Shown here piece by piece: positions 1 to 11,898 of a DNA stretch of 64,000 bases. The position numbers and the translations under genes were made by a program. The DNA is from Oidiodendron maius Zn (Eukaryota; Ascomycota; Leotiomycetes; Myxotrichaceae), in assembly GCA_000827325.1 (NCBI GenBank), contig KN832891.1, positions 496,001-560,000 of the forward strand, in the 5' to 3' direction. The stretch's first letter is position 1. The number at the start of each line of letters is the position of its first letter. The notes under the pieces are model-generated. The model was given only the letters and a program-made list of their open reading frames with translations, did not search any database and was not told the DNA's origin.

Positions 1-162
1 TTCCATCTCAAACCCATTTAGCCTCGTGGAATTTCTACCTTTATGTATCTGTCGCTGATGAGCACTTGGTGCTCATGCAATGCAAGAATTGACTAACACT
101 TATATATTATTCGATCTACAACAGGCCGCTCAATGCCATAGTACCGGCAATAGGTAAGAGAT

Positions 163-1858
163 ATGCTAACTGCGGACCAAGATATCGATGGCTTGTGCGA
201 GGCTGGGACGAAATTTCTCACGTCTCGAGTGCGGTCATTCGCCTCTGATCCTCTGCATTCCGCAGCGTACCTCAGCAATCTTTCTGGTTACTTGACCAAA
301 CCATTCAGGAAGCCTGCGCATCGAGCTCGATATAACATTCCTACACCGCCGTTGAAGAAAGGCTGTACTTTCTTCTACTCATACGAGATATTAGGGCCAA
401 GACCATCAAAACCAGTTACGTACGATAATGCCTCTTCCTTTCTCTCTCACTCAGGGCCTTCTTCGCCACATAGAGTTAAGTCAGAGCTCATATTTTTGAC
501 TGGGTGCTCCTCTCCAGAATGGTTAAATGTTATTGTCTTCCGGTACGGCGTGGATCACCGGTTCCTGCACCGTCACTTGGACTTTCTACCAAGCGGCCAA
601 AGAGATTGGTATACAGCGCCAGATGTACCGTCACGTTCCGAACACTTCATTCGGCTTTTACTCCCATCCATTGTATTTCTCGGGTCAGAGGACCGCTATG
701 TGTCGATCAAAGAGTTACACAAGGCGCGAAATGCTTGCGCAGACCAATTACGACAAAAATCCAAGAACCTTTTTGGTGGCTCGCAATCTAGCACTGGCCA
801 TTCGATAATTCGACAAGTCAACATCCATAGTGGAGATGCAATAGTTTTGGAGCAAGCTATTTCCATAACTGTTCTAAACCATCAAGACACTGTAAAAGGT
901 CAGTACCCACTGGGCCCACTTATTTGTCGTGAATGTTACCGCTGGTATGCTAACAATGGTGATAGTACTCGTTTGGACTGATTCCGGTAGTGATGTCGAT
1001 TCAAAATATATACCAGTGCCAAATGTCGAGAGCTTTCATAATGTGGCAGATGCAATTTCATTTTGTCCGGTCTTCTTTGAAAGAGAGCTTACGGAGTGGC
1101 TGCCATCCTCAGGCGAAGATTCCAAAGCAACTTATGGTCGGCAACCTCTTTCCGTTCTACCCACCCGCTACGGAGAGACCCTAGATTGGAGTCAGTTTTC
1201 TGAGGATCCGATTCTAATACTACAAGAATTGTTCAACTTCCAGTCGGCTGCTGCCATACAGTATCTCAATATGCTCCGGAAGACGATCTCGCAGCTAACA
1301 GCTCGAACTCAACCGATTGACGACGGCAGGGTCAACATGGAAGATATTCTACATTTCGAATATGCAAAGACTGTCCTCGTTAGATGGTCGGCACACTTTC
1401 GCGGCTTGATGCAAGCCTTAGATGCAGGGCCGCTGAGAAACGACATTGCGTCTCTAGAAAGTCGAGAAAAGCGAACAAGAATGCTTCTGTCACTTAAGAG
1501 AGACCTTGAATTTCTCGAGAATGAGACCAAAACTATCACTGAGCTGTGCGACAGTGGTAAATCAACTATATTAAGCAACTTTTCCATATCCGAGGCAAGA
1601 CGAACCACTGAGGAAGCAAGGCTTGTCACTGAACTCACTAAGGCTACCACTCGACTGACGTTCATATTCCTCCCCATTTCTTTCGTGACCTCAGTATTCG
1701 GGATGAATTTTCAGCAATTTGGACAGGGATCTTTAAGTATTTGGCTGTGGGTCCAAGTAACTCTTCCGTTACTTGCGGTGTGCATTATAATGGTGGAGTG
1801 GGGGCGGACGATTATGTCTTACTCTCAAAGGTTATGCTCATCAGCTTTCGAGAAGTGA
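163..1858 (+). CDS. CorA-like membrane protein with GMN motif (2 exons, 542 aa)
   Basis: The protein belongs to the fungal branch of the CorA-like Mg2+/divalent-cation transporter superfamily, so its site is a membrane; many fungal members are untested as transporters. Two exons are proposed, 163-898 and 966-1858, with an intron of 67 nt (donor GTCAGT, branch GCTAAC, acceptor GATAG). Removing it joins the two open frames exactly and gives 542 residues. The C-terminal end carries the signature seen in the family: a first hydrophobic helix ending in FGMN (GMN at about residues 491-493), then a second helix (IWLWVQVTLPLLAVCIIMV). The region before it is rich in charged residues and probably helical, as expected for the cytosolic part. 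The start ATG at 163 is the first in frame. Substrate is not predictable; family assignment is firm because of the GMN plus two-helix layout. Confidence 0.85.
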
Positions 1859-2288
1859 AGAAAGTCCACACTTATAGTATCTCCTTGGAATTATTACTTT
1901 TAAAGCGCTATCTAGTTTGCAACTTTATATATAGATAGCTTCGACTATAAGCAACGATGAAATAAGCTTATATTAAGTACTGGGGAAATGGATCGAATAT
2001 AAAAGAGAGGAGAGCTAGCTAGATCGAAATTGATAGTGGGGGTAAATCCCAACAGGGCGGCCCGTCCGTTCCGCATACAAACGCGAGGAAGGGTTGAGTC
2101 TTCTCTTATTGGATAGACGGCAGCAGGAAGCGATTTTAGCAAACTGAGATATGAAAAGGTAAGAGAAATGGAAGCCAATAGAGTTGAGACTTTCAGGATC
2201 CGTGCTAGCGCTAAAGGTTGCTACTAAACACCGTGCGTCACCGTGCACTCCCACTTGCACCAGCTAACCCATGCCCACTTTCAAATAC
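1859..2288. other. Intergenic, 5' flank of Copia-1
   Basis: I see no gene here. Short open frames on the minus strand show no family resemblance. The last five bases (2284-2288, AATAC) are the left copy of the target-site duplication of the adjacent LTR element. Confidence 0.5.
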
Positions 2289-2465
2289 TGTATAACCAAG
2301 GCGAATCGGATCGGGTCAACTTATATGGAATGGGTGAACAATACACCGGAAAGCGAATATATTAATAGCAAGGCAGTAGCCTTACCTTTAGAACAATAAC
2401 AACTAATTCAACCAACCTTTTTGATCCTATATTATATATACAGTATCACTAGAGTGATACAAACA
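2289..2465 (+). repeat. 5' LTR of Copia-1
   Basis: A 177-bp terminal repeat beginning TGTATAACC and ending ACAAACA. It matches 7517-7693 except for about six transitions clustered in the second half. Confidence 0.93.
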
Positions 2466-5400
2466 CTGATCAGTGATATTATAGATTAGGAGCTTGTGTT
2501 ACTTTAAAGAGAAGTAATATCTAATAGTCCTATCCTAGGAGGCTTCTGCTAGACGTTACTTGCTAAAGGATATCAGTCAATATCAACCCCTTTTATTATG
2601 AAGGCCCTTAATTCAACTAGTTATCTAAAGGATTAACCCCTTTCAATATATAAAGGCCCTTGATTTATGTCTATTATATAAAAGATATTGAGAATAAGTG
2701 AGATAAAGGAGATAAAGGTAGGGAGGGAGAGATGGCTAAAGGGTATTGGTACAGAGGCTACTAGCAAGGATATCGATAACTATATCACCTTTAAGATTAC
2801 TGAATATATCTATTATAACTTCCAGGATAATAAGCTATAGGAGCTATACCAGGAGGACTTTAAAGGCTTCTCTATAGCCACTTTCAAGGACTGTAACTAA
2901 CTAGGTATTCGAAAACTCTATATATTACTATAGACAAATAGTATATAGGTAAGAAAGGATAGGTGCAAGATAGTTGCTAAGTCTTTATATAATATGTTAC
3001 AAGAAGAGAAACCAGCTAAATAGACAATACAAGAGATTAAGGAGTATATCAGGACTACAGGACACTTCAACTTAGTATAGATTAACTATATACTTAGTCA
3101 AAACAATGCAGCTAGCTCTATATATACTAGGACTGTAGTGCTAGATCCAGATCCACTAGATCTGCCAGATCCTCTAGACCCCTCCAATTTTCTAGATCCT
3201 TACTAATATATACGGTCAGTTAGTAAGGAACCAGTACAGCTATCTAGTAGAGAGCAGTCTCAGTTGTTTGGCAAGGAGCTTACAAACCTAGTAAAGATAT
3301 ATACAGATAAGAGCAGATATAGTAGTAAGAACAACAACTTTAACTACAAGCTAGTTATCTTCTATAACCTCTATAGCAGAGTTGATATACCAGATAATAT
3401 CAAGGCCAAGGCCTATCTAACAATACTATAAAGCCTAATACTTGATCACTACTATATAAGCATTAAAGGGGCTATCTAGACATATAACCTCTCCTTTAAA
3501 CAGATTTGCAACTCTATATATAGTTACTTCAAAGGTCCTGAATATAAGTGTAGAGTATTAGGGCAATAGAACTTGACTATATTAAGGGGTATAATACAGA
3601 AGAATATAGGCAAATTAGCTAAGGACTATCTGTAGCTGTTGATCAAGGAGCTTCAACATCTATAACATGGCCTAGATACCGACCTATATACGGATAAATT
3701 CCTTTATAATAAGCTTATTAATATATATCAGGACCTGCTAGCCTATTAATATATATACTTCAGACCCTCAGACACTCTTGCAGGCCTTATTAATGATTTA
3801 TAGTCCTTAATCACAACCTGGGAGAAGTCAAATAGCGGTAGTAAGACTAATCAGTTCTTTATAGATCGATAATATCATTCATAATATCCCTTTCAATTAT
3901 CCTATAATAAGGACTAGTATAAAGGACAGTCTTGGTTTGGTAATAAGGATCAGAAGAAGAAGCGCTGCTTTATATATAATAAGGAAGGCTGCTGGTTATC
4001 AAACCACTTAAAGGAAGAGCAAGAAGAGTCTAGAAGGAAATTTAAAGCCAGATTCAACTAACGCTTTAATAAGTACACCAAGTAATATATTACAGACTAT
4101 AAGGGTATAGATGATAAGGATAATCTTGACTCTATTAATAAGGCTATTAAGGCCCTTATAGTCACTAATATATTATCAAATGACTAGGCTAACCTAGAGC
4201 TAGTAGAGCACTTCATTACCTCCTTTGGAGTGCTATAACTACAGAGAGCCTTTGATATTACGACTAATCTAGCAAATCAATTATTTATACATGCTCTTAT
4301 TCGAAAGGGTAAAGACGCTATATACGTTAATTCGGATCTATTTATATATACTATAACTAGCCAATATATATCTGATATATTCTATAGTATCATAATCGAT
4401 ACTAGAGCCTTAAAGAGGTTAATAGCAGGTTATAGTCAATACCTAGTATACTAGAGATCAAATACTAGTGTCTTAATTGATACCACAAAGGCAGGGGCAG
4501 TCAATATATAGTTTGGAATTAGATCAATACTATCAATTAGATCAATTGTAGTCAATATACTAGTCGGACAAGCTAAATTCCATATTATTAAGGCTGATAT
4601 ACTCTTCCTATTATATCTCAAGGATATAGATATACTTGGAGTCTATTATAACAACCTTAAAGACCTCTTAGTTATACCAATAAAGACCATTCCAGTAATC
4701 AGACGATTCGGCCACCCCTTTATATTATAGGCTCAGGCTCTGTACTTATATATATATAAATCCTTTAAGTATAACCTATATTACCTGACTATAACTGAAC
4801 TTCAACAGCTGCACCAGCGATTCGGCTACCCTTCAGTAGACAGATTATACAAGGTGTTAGAACGCTCTAGGTATAATGATATTGATAAGAAGGCGCTATA
4901 TTGACTGAATAAGTTCTGCTCCTACTGCTAGAAGTATAGCAAATCACCTAGCAGATTCAAATTTATACTATATAATGACTAGGACCTTGATTTCAACTGC
5001 TCTATATATATCAATATTATGTATATTGATAGGCAGCCAGTCTTGTATATTATCAATAAAGCTATATGCTTCCAGGCAGCCAGATGGCTAAAGGATATAT
5101 TAGCTAAATATACATGGGATATATTAAAGCTTTGCTGGATTGATATATATATTAGACCACCTAAGTTTATTACTCATGATACTAGAAAGAACTTCATTAG
5201 TAGGGAGTTTTGACAATACACTCAGTCTATAGCTATATTAACTAAGAGCGTTCTAGTAGAGGTATATTGGTCTGTTAGACTAGTTGAATACACTTATCCG
5301 ATCCTATACTATATATATCAAATTATTACTAAGGAGTGTCCTAATATCATAAAAGATATCGCCTTATAGATAGCAGTCAAGGCTATTAATGATACAGCTA

Positions 5401-7516
5401 GTCCTAGTAGACTAGTCCTAACCCTTTTAGTCTTTGGAGCCTATCTACAAATAACTGACCTTGATCTACTGATACCCTTGATTATATAATGTATAGCGGC
5501 TATATATAAGGCAATAGAGGAGGTTGCAAGGATCAGGACTCAAATACAGGTCAAGGAGGCTCTAGAGTAACATAACAGACCAGACACTAGCGCTATTCAT
5601 GATATATTACTTAACTCAGATATCCTAGTCTAGCGAGAAGGCAATATAGGGTAGAGTGGTAAGTGGACTGGACTTTTCAAACTGCTAGGTATTGAAGGGG
5701 AGATATGCAGAGTGTAACTACTATATAGCCCTATCGAGTTCAGGATTACAGTAGTTAAACCCTTCTTATAAGAGCAGTCGGAATCAGAGTCAGAGCCAGA
5801 TCCGGATCCAGAACAGGCTAATGAGAGCCCTCAAAATGAGCAACAGGTTCAACTATAGCATACAAGACGATTGCTGGCCTGGTTTAGGCAGAATGTCGCT
5901 AATATATCGATATTTATCCAAGATAACGCTTTAGCCCTGCTACCCTTTACAGCCTCCTGCTATAAGGAGTTAAATGGTTTACTTGAGAACGGTGTATTTA
6001 AAGTAGTCGATATTGAGGATATACTATATGGTATTAGGATCTTCAACTCTCGATTCGTTAACAAGATCAAGAACCCTAGAACAGACAAGGCCTTTAAGAA
6101 GTCTAGACTAGTCATCTAGGCTTACCAGGATACTGAGAAGAGCATGGTCTTGACTTAATCACTGACTATTCAATATATTAGCCAGAGATTAGTACTGGTA
6201 CTGGTAGTAACCCTTCAACCTGATCAAATATCGTTATACCTACAGGATATTATACAAGCCTATACTTAATCCAAGACTCAACTCAATCAAGACTTCTTTA
6301 TACGACTACTGGCAGAGTTTAGGCTTAAGGATAGATCAATATTACAGGTGGTTAAGCCCTTATATGGCGTCCCTGAGGCTGGTAACCACTAGTTTAATAT
6401 ATACCACTCCCACTATATCAAGAAGTTACAGATAAATCAGTCAATATATAACCCTTATCTCTTATATATAACTAGTAATAATAACGACTTAGGCTTCAGG
6501 ATTATAGGGATCTAGATAGACGATACCCTTATTCTCTGTGATAATACCTTTGTGATCAATAAGGCTAATAAACTTAAGAAGGCTTGATTCCTATTAAAAG
6601 AAAGGGAGCTTCTTACTTAATTGTATCCACTCAAGTTCAATAGCGGTATTATAATACTTGAAAAGGAAGGCTTAATAGCCCTTATACAAGAGCGTTAATA
6701 CAAGAACCTATAACTAGTTGCTATATACACTACTGACCTAGCTAGTATAAGAGGTACAATATACAAGGCAGTCACTCTAAAGGATTAATATATTATGCAG
6801 CATGCTAGAGGGGCCTATATTACAACTATATTACAACCAGAGGCTATATTCAACCTCTCCTTTGCTATATAAGTAATCAACCTAAAGGAGGAATATATAA
6901 AGCAACTAAACAAGAGACTCCAGTAGCAGCTCAATAACCCTACAAGAGGACTAAGCTTTGTACGGCTTGATATTCAGTCCCTAAAGCTGATAGTCTTTAT
7001 AGATGCTTTATTTATCAATAACCAGGACTTATCCTCCTAGATCGGATTCATTATTATATTAGCAGATAAGAGTAACAAGGCTAATATACTCTACTGGTCT
7101 TCAATCAAATGCAAGAGAGTTATATATAGCGTTCTGGCTTCTAAGTTATATGCGATAGCCTACGGATTCGATATAGGGGTAACGATCAAATCGACTATTG
7201 AAGCTATATTGAAGATCCGACTTCCCCTTATCCTTTGTACCGATTTGAAGTCCTTATACGACTGCCTAGTCAAGCTAGGAACTATATAAGAGAAGAGGCT
7301 AATAGTAGATTTGATGTATCTTCGATAATTATATAAGAGAAGGGAGATCACTGAGGTTAGGTGGATTGAGGGCAATAATAATCCGGCTGATGCTATAACG
7401 AAGTCAAAGCCTTGCTCTGTACTAAAGAACCTAATCGATACTAATACGATCAATATACAGGCTACTAAATAGGTGGAAAGAGTTAAAGAATGAAGCTATT
7501 CACAAAGAGTTACCAG

Positions 7517-7693
7517 TGTATAACCAAGGCGAATCGGATCGGGTCAACTTATATGGAATGGGTGAACAATACACCGGAAAGCGAATATATTAATAGCAAG
7601 GCAGTAGCCTTACCTTTAGAACAATAACAACTAATTCAACCAACCTTTTTGACCCTATATTGCATATGCAGTATCACCGGAGTGATACAAACA
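7517..7693 (+). repeat. 3' LTR of Copia-1
   Basis: A 177-bp terminal repeat, the partner of 2289-2465, followed directly by the right target duplication AATAC. It keeps the less A/T-shifted form at the positions where the two copies differ. Confidence 0.93.
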
Positions 7694-7813
7694 AATACAT
7701 ATCTTGGAGGTATAAGACCGAGATTCTATACATATCGCCATCGCGATTCCCTGATTAGGATTATAAGACGCCCTATCACCGTCCCAAGAACCTCGGTCTT
7801 TTGCTATCAAATC

Positions 7814-8467
7814 ATGTCTCGTAGGTCCCACTCTCGGCCAATTTCATGAGATCATAAGTTCCTTTGGAGTAGACTCGAAAATTTCCTGTCAAATTCTGAT
7901 AAAGTGATTATAGATACAACGGTCCCAGCTAATCTCCCGGTTCCTGTGGACAATGGAGAATGTGACCACGTCACAGGCTCCTCGTTCCCACCGTTAGATC
8001 TACCAACTACTAGCGGTAGCACAGTCAATCTCGTGAAGCCACACGGTCTCACGATCATCTTCTGCTACCCACGAACAGCTGCGCCTGGTGAGATAGTTCC
8101 TGATGAATGGAACGCCATACCTGGGGCCCGTGGCTGCACGCCTCAAGCATGCTCTGTTCGCGATCTACTATCGGAGCTCAAAGCTCATGGTGTCGAAAAT
8201 GTTTATGGGTTATCCACACAAAGCACAGAATATCAACAGGAGGTAAAGGAACGTCTTCATCTGCCTTACGATTTAATAAGTGATGATAAATTGATCTTCG
8301 TACGAGATTTAAACCTGCCTACAATAGAGTGGAAAGGAGACAAGCTTGTCAAGAGAATCACACTTGCGGTATCAGAAGGCAAAATAATACGCACGTGGTA
8401 CCCGGTATTCCCAACAGATAAGAATGCAGAGGAGGTCCTCAAGTGGCTCAAGAACCGCGAGGCATGA
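7814..8467 (+). CDS. PrxQ-like peroxiredoxin (AhpC/TSA family), proposed 2 exons, 189 aa
   Basis: A thiol peroxidase of the bacterioferritin-comigratory/PrxQ type, expected to reduce hydroperoxides with a thiol donor in the cytosol. The reading frame 7905-8467 carries the family core FCYPRT, then PGARGCTPQACSVRD, where the two cysteines four residues apart (about C80 and C85) are the expected peroxidatic and resolving pair of PrxQ. GLSTQ and the C-terminal WYPVFPTDKNA also fit. No ATG lies in frame at the 5' end; the frame begins after a GTG. I propose a tiny first exon 7814-7820 (ATGTCTC) and an 84-nt intron 7821-7904 (GTAGGT...AAAG), which restores the frame and gives an N-terminus MSLIIDTTVP. 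This splice is plausible but its branch site is weak. The 3' LTR of Copia-1 ends 120 bp upstream, so the promoter was probably displaced. Confidence 0.8.
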
Positions 8468-8537
8468 ATTATGGAGATGAGGCAGCCAATTGATGTTCAC
8501 TCTTATGTGTAGCGCGATAGTTATAATTTACCAGAAT

Positions 8538-8990
8538 TCAGCTCTGAAGGACGGAAATAGACACGATACAGGAGCATAAACGATTGAGGTAATGATAATA
8601 AGTGAAGGTTTGTGGCCGTACAGTTCCGGCCGGCCATGCTGTACCTCTAACTACAGATTTTGCGCGGGGGCCGATATTCGGGCGTGGGTACTTTGGACCC
8701 TCTTGGCCGAAATTGTGAGGCAGGAATCCATGAATGAAGCGCAAGCCTTCATCGCCACAGTAACCATACTGGCAAGCTGGAGTGTAGCAAATACCGAGAT
8801 CGAGCTGCTGGAGAGGCGTGGTCTCTTCCATGTTGGCTAACGAGAGCAGACCGTCCGGAATGGAGATATGGACAGAAGCAGGCACAAACTGGTGCGCCTT
8901 GTCCTCGTCCTTGATTTCATTTCCTGCTACGCCATCATCATATCGATGACCGCCATACTTATTAGCATTCATCACAAGGATGCAGACCAT
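8538..8990 (-). CDS. Hypothetical protein, 150 aa, uncertain
   Basis: An ATG-started open frame on the minus strand with four cysteines in the middle (CYTPACQYGYCG). I do not recognise a family, a signal peptide or a membrane segment. It lies tail-to-tail with the peroxiredoxin gene (71 bp apart). It could be a small unknown gene, an exon of a larger one, or chance; codon usage alone does not decide it. Confidence 0.25.
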   Translation of the reverse strand: MVCILVMNANKYGGHRYDDGVAGNEIKDEDKAHQFVPASVHISIPDGLLSLANMEETTPLQQLDLGICYTPACQYGYCGDEGLRFIHGFLPHNFGQEGPKYPRPNIGPRAKSVVRGTAWPAGTVRPQTFTYYHYLNRLCSCIVSISVLQS

Positions 8991-9406
8991 GCCATCTGTA
9001 AGGCCGTGTAAGTCCGCGATATTCGTCTGGCGTTATTATTGGTATCTCGGAAGGGTCATATAAAAGCCAGGTTTTCGTGTCTAGGGAGGCACCCTCTCCG
9101 TCTTTCAGGGTCCGGTTTTCGTCTGCTGCTACTTCTTAGACTTCGCTACCTCTTCCGAGGCCATCCTTTTCTGCAGGGTAGGACTGTTCGAGTCGCATTG
9201 CACGCCCTCACCCACCTTACGTATGTAGGGTGGGTGGGAGTTGGTTAACCGAACGATTAGAGCCGTTGGATGACGTGCACCTCTCTTTCATTCAGGCACC
9301 CGTGTTCCCGCTGCCGGACTCTCTCCTCCGCCCACTTATTAAACCGTAATATCCCCCTCCTGTAGTGAGCATCTGCATTTGAGAGACGGATTTCAAGATC
9401 GCCATC
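8991..9406. other. Intergenic, upstream of FAD oxidoreductase, with a 12-bp hairpin
   Basis: No gene seen. An inverted repeat CACCCACCTTAC / GTAGGGTGGGTG (one mismatch, 4-nt loop) sits at 9209-9236, about 170 bp before the start codon of the next gene. It could be a regulatory site or a trace of a small inverted-repeat element. Confidence 0.4.
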
Positions 9407-10930
9407 ATGGGCGGAGGTGAAGAAATCACGACGAGGAATAGAATGCTGCCAGTGCCTAACTCCACGGCCTCGTACTGGCGTAACGATGCGCATTGGCTTG
9501 ATGAATATCGTTCAACTGAACAGCTCCCATCGCAAGCAGACATTGTCATCATCGGCACCGGGATTGCTGGCGTCTCTACTGCGTATCACCTCCAGGATAG
9601 AGCAGGCAATCGCGATACCCTACAGCCGACTATCCTCCTCCTTGAAGCACGCCAAGTCTGTTCCGGGGCTACAGGCCGCAATGGCGGGCACATTAAGAAA
9701 TTGCCCTCAACAATAGATGTTCTTATTCAAAATTATGGTATTACCGCAGCTGGGGAGATAGTAAAATTTATTCGAGCGAACATTTATGGGGTGAAGAGTG
9801 TGATTGAAAAAGAGAAGATCGATGCGGAAGCGGAATTGAGGCGGAGTTTTGATGTGTCAATTGATACAGAGGATGCTAAGGAGGTGAAGAGGAAATTTGA
9901 GGAGCAATTCAAGTCCGGATTTCCCCTTACAGAGGATGTGGCATATATTGGGAGGAGTTTGCGGAGCGTGTACGTATAATCCGCCAGTGGCAACTCGTCT
10001 TGTGCTATGACCCTCTTAACTTTATTGCTAACTATAAGTCCGTGTAAGATCACATCGATCCATGACGCGAAAGCCGGTCTCAGCACCCCCGTTTTGTCGT
10101 TGTGGCCGTACAAATTCGTGACGCAACTCCTCGAGCGAGTATTAAGTAAAGGGCATGTGAATTTACAAACAAACACTGCCGTGACAGCTATCGAAACACA
10201 TGGTGACGACGGAGGATATACAGTCAACACCAGCCGTGGACAGGTCAAGACGCCTACCGTCATCTTCGCAACCAATGGATACACGGCTGGCCTCCTTCCA
10301 CAATACCGTAATATAATCACTCCCACAAAGGCTACTGCCTCGCACATCACAGTTCCACCGGGTCAGCACGCACCATATCTCTCAAATACGTACAACTTAC
10401 GCTATGCCCCAAACCGTGTCGATTACTTGAATCCGAGACCAGATGGTAGTATTGTTGTGGGAGGGGGGAAATGGACATACGAGAAAGACCGTGAGCTTTG
10501 GTATGATGTTCACGATGATTCCACCCTGATTGAGCCCGCAAGATATTACTTTGACGGGCTCATGCAACGGCATTTCCGAGGGTGGGAGGATAGTAATGCT
10601 GAGACAGAGAGTGTATGGACGGGGAGTAAGTAAATCTATCTACACTACCTAAGCGTGTGTGTTCAGGTTGCAGGTGGCTAATGGTGCACAGTCCAAGGCG
10701 TCACCAAGGATGGCCTGCCGCATATCGGCAAGGTCCCCGGTACATCAGGACAGTACGTACTCGCCGGGTACAATGGAGGGGGCATGGCTCTTGCATTTAT
10801 GGCGGCCCTTGCGGTTGCACGTATGGTTAGAGATCAAATATCATTCGAGCAAACTGGCGTCCCTATGTGTATGAAAACGACACAGGCTCGGCTAAATGGG
10901 GGCGATGAAAAGACAGAGAAACAGCCATAG
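9407..10930 (+). CDS. FAD-dependent oxidoreductase, DAO family (3 exons, about 458 aa)
   Basis: A flavoprotein of the D-amino-acid-oxidase/glycine-oxidase fold, expected to oxidise an amine or amino-acid-like substrate and release H2O2. Near the N-terminus is DIVIIGTGIAGVSTAYHL, the FAD-binding Rossmann motif GxGxxG at residues 50-55, followed by GATGRNGGH, which is also typical. Later come SLWPYKFVTQLL, VIFATNGYT, and in the last exon DGLPHIG and YNGGGMALA, the second FAD-contact region. Proposed exons are 9407-9967, 10049-10625 and 10692-10930. The second intron (66 nt, GTAAGT...CACAG) is clear because it restores WTG-IQGVTKDG. The first intron could start at 9968, 9970 or 9974; I prefer 9968-10048. 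Its nearness to a peroxiredoxin would suit an H2O2-producing enzyme, but that link is inference. Confidence 0.85.
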
Positions 10931-11254
10931 TAGTAATATAACTCAAGAGGGATATAAAACCATGGAGGATCGACTTTGTAAGTTTCATAGTCTAGGACAG
11001 AATAACTCTCTTCTGATAGGGAGAGGGAGTTTCGTGACGTGGAAAGTGGTTAAAGGGCGCACAGCGGTTGAGGACAGAGATTTTCAAAAAAAAAAAGACT
11101 AGAGGTGGTATGGACATACCGGAAAGGAGACAGTGCCGCCCGATGATGTATATACCACGTTATTAAGATTATGTGCCTTCAGATATTTTTTGAGAACGTG
11201 GAACCCTCTACATTATTTGAAGGGATGGATTTTCTACTCTACTTGGCAAGCCCT
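10931..11254. other. Intergenic, nothing recognised
   Basis: No supported gene. It contains an A-run near 11085 and short unconvincing open frames. Confidence 0.4.
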
Positions 11255-11670
11255 CTACCTAGAAGCCATGCGTTTCTCCTCCTCCCACTTTAAAAGTCTG
11301 TCTTCAATGGCTTGGGCTTTTTGCATATATTCTTCTAGAGTGCTTGGTCGCTCGTAGAGGTAAATAATATCTTTAACCTCGTCGCTAAGGCCCCAGTAGA
11401 AGTGGGAGTTCAAAGCAGGATCATTCTAGCCTATTCTTGATGCGATTGGGCGAAATTCGCCGATATAGTCACGGGTCTTCCCGGTCTGTGGGTAGTGACT
11501 GTTTGTACGGGTGAATTTTGAGTATATCTGATATAAGATTCCATGAACATAAGGCAAAGTTGAGGGGAATCCGGGGTTCGCCGACTCAAAATAGGTGCAG
11601 TTACGACCCCGCCATAGAGGCGGCCCAAATGTATCGAGGGCATTCGTTACGGCGGCATTCAAATCGCCGC
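11255..11670 (-). mobile_element. Ty3/Gypsy-type gag remnant
   Basis: On the minus strand a stretch reads like the C-terminal part of a retrotransposon gag, with HFYWGLSDEVKD and RPSTLEEYMQKAQAIEDRL, and a preceding segment resembling GKTRDYIGEF. No LTRs, integrase or reverse transcriptase are seen around it. It is an old broken scrap, not a complete element, and is not obviously related to the Gypsy dimer further right. Confidence 0.6.
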
Positions 11671-11898
11671 AACTACAAGACAGCCATGTGTGATGTTTCC
11701 CTTTACGTCATGGAGGCCTTAGGCCGCAATCTGCGGTTTACTTTAAGCACGTGATCGGGGTGATCTTCATGCTGAAAGCACGAATCGGAACTAGTACGGG
11801 GTAGATTAACCTCTTTTAAACGAAAATAGACTCTTTCCTTCTTGAGATTAGACACACATCTCGAGTATACTCTCCCTCGACATAATTGGATTTTTACC

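Larger units (their letters stand above)
2289..7693 (+). mobile_element. Ty1/Copia LTR retrotransposon (Copia-1), full-length but broken
   Basis: A fossil LTR element of 5,405 bp with identical-length terminal repeats (177 bp, TG...CA) and a 5-bp target duplication AATAC at 2284-2288 and 7694-7698. The order of recognisable parts is gag (about 2.7-4.2 kb), protease and integrase (about 4.4-5.5 kb), Copia-type reverse transcriptase (about 5.9-6.6 kb) and RNase H (about 7.1-7.46 kb). Integrase preceding reverse transcriptase places it in Ty1/Copia. The two LTRs differ at about six places, all transitions in which the 5' copy is the T/A form, as RIP would produce. It is broken many times over and cannot be active. 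The LTR divergence would suggest a fairly recent insertion, although RIP inflates apparent age. Confidence 0.9.
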
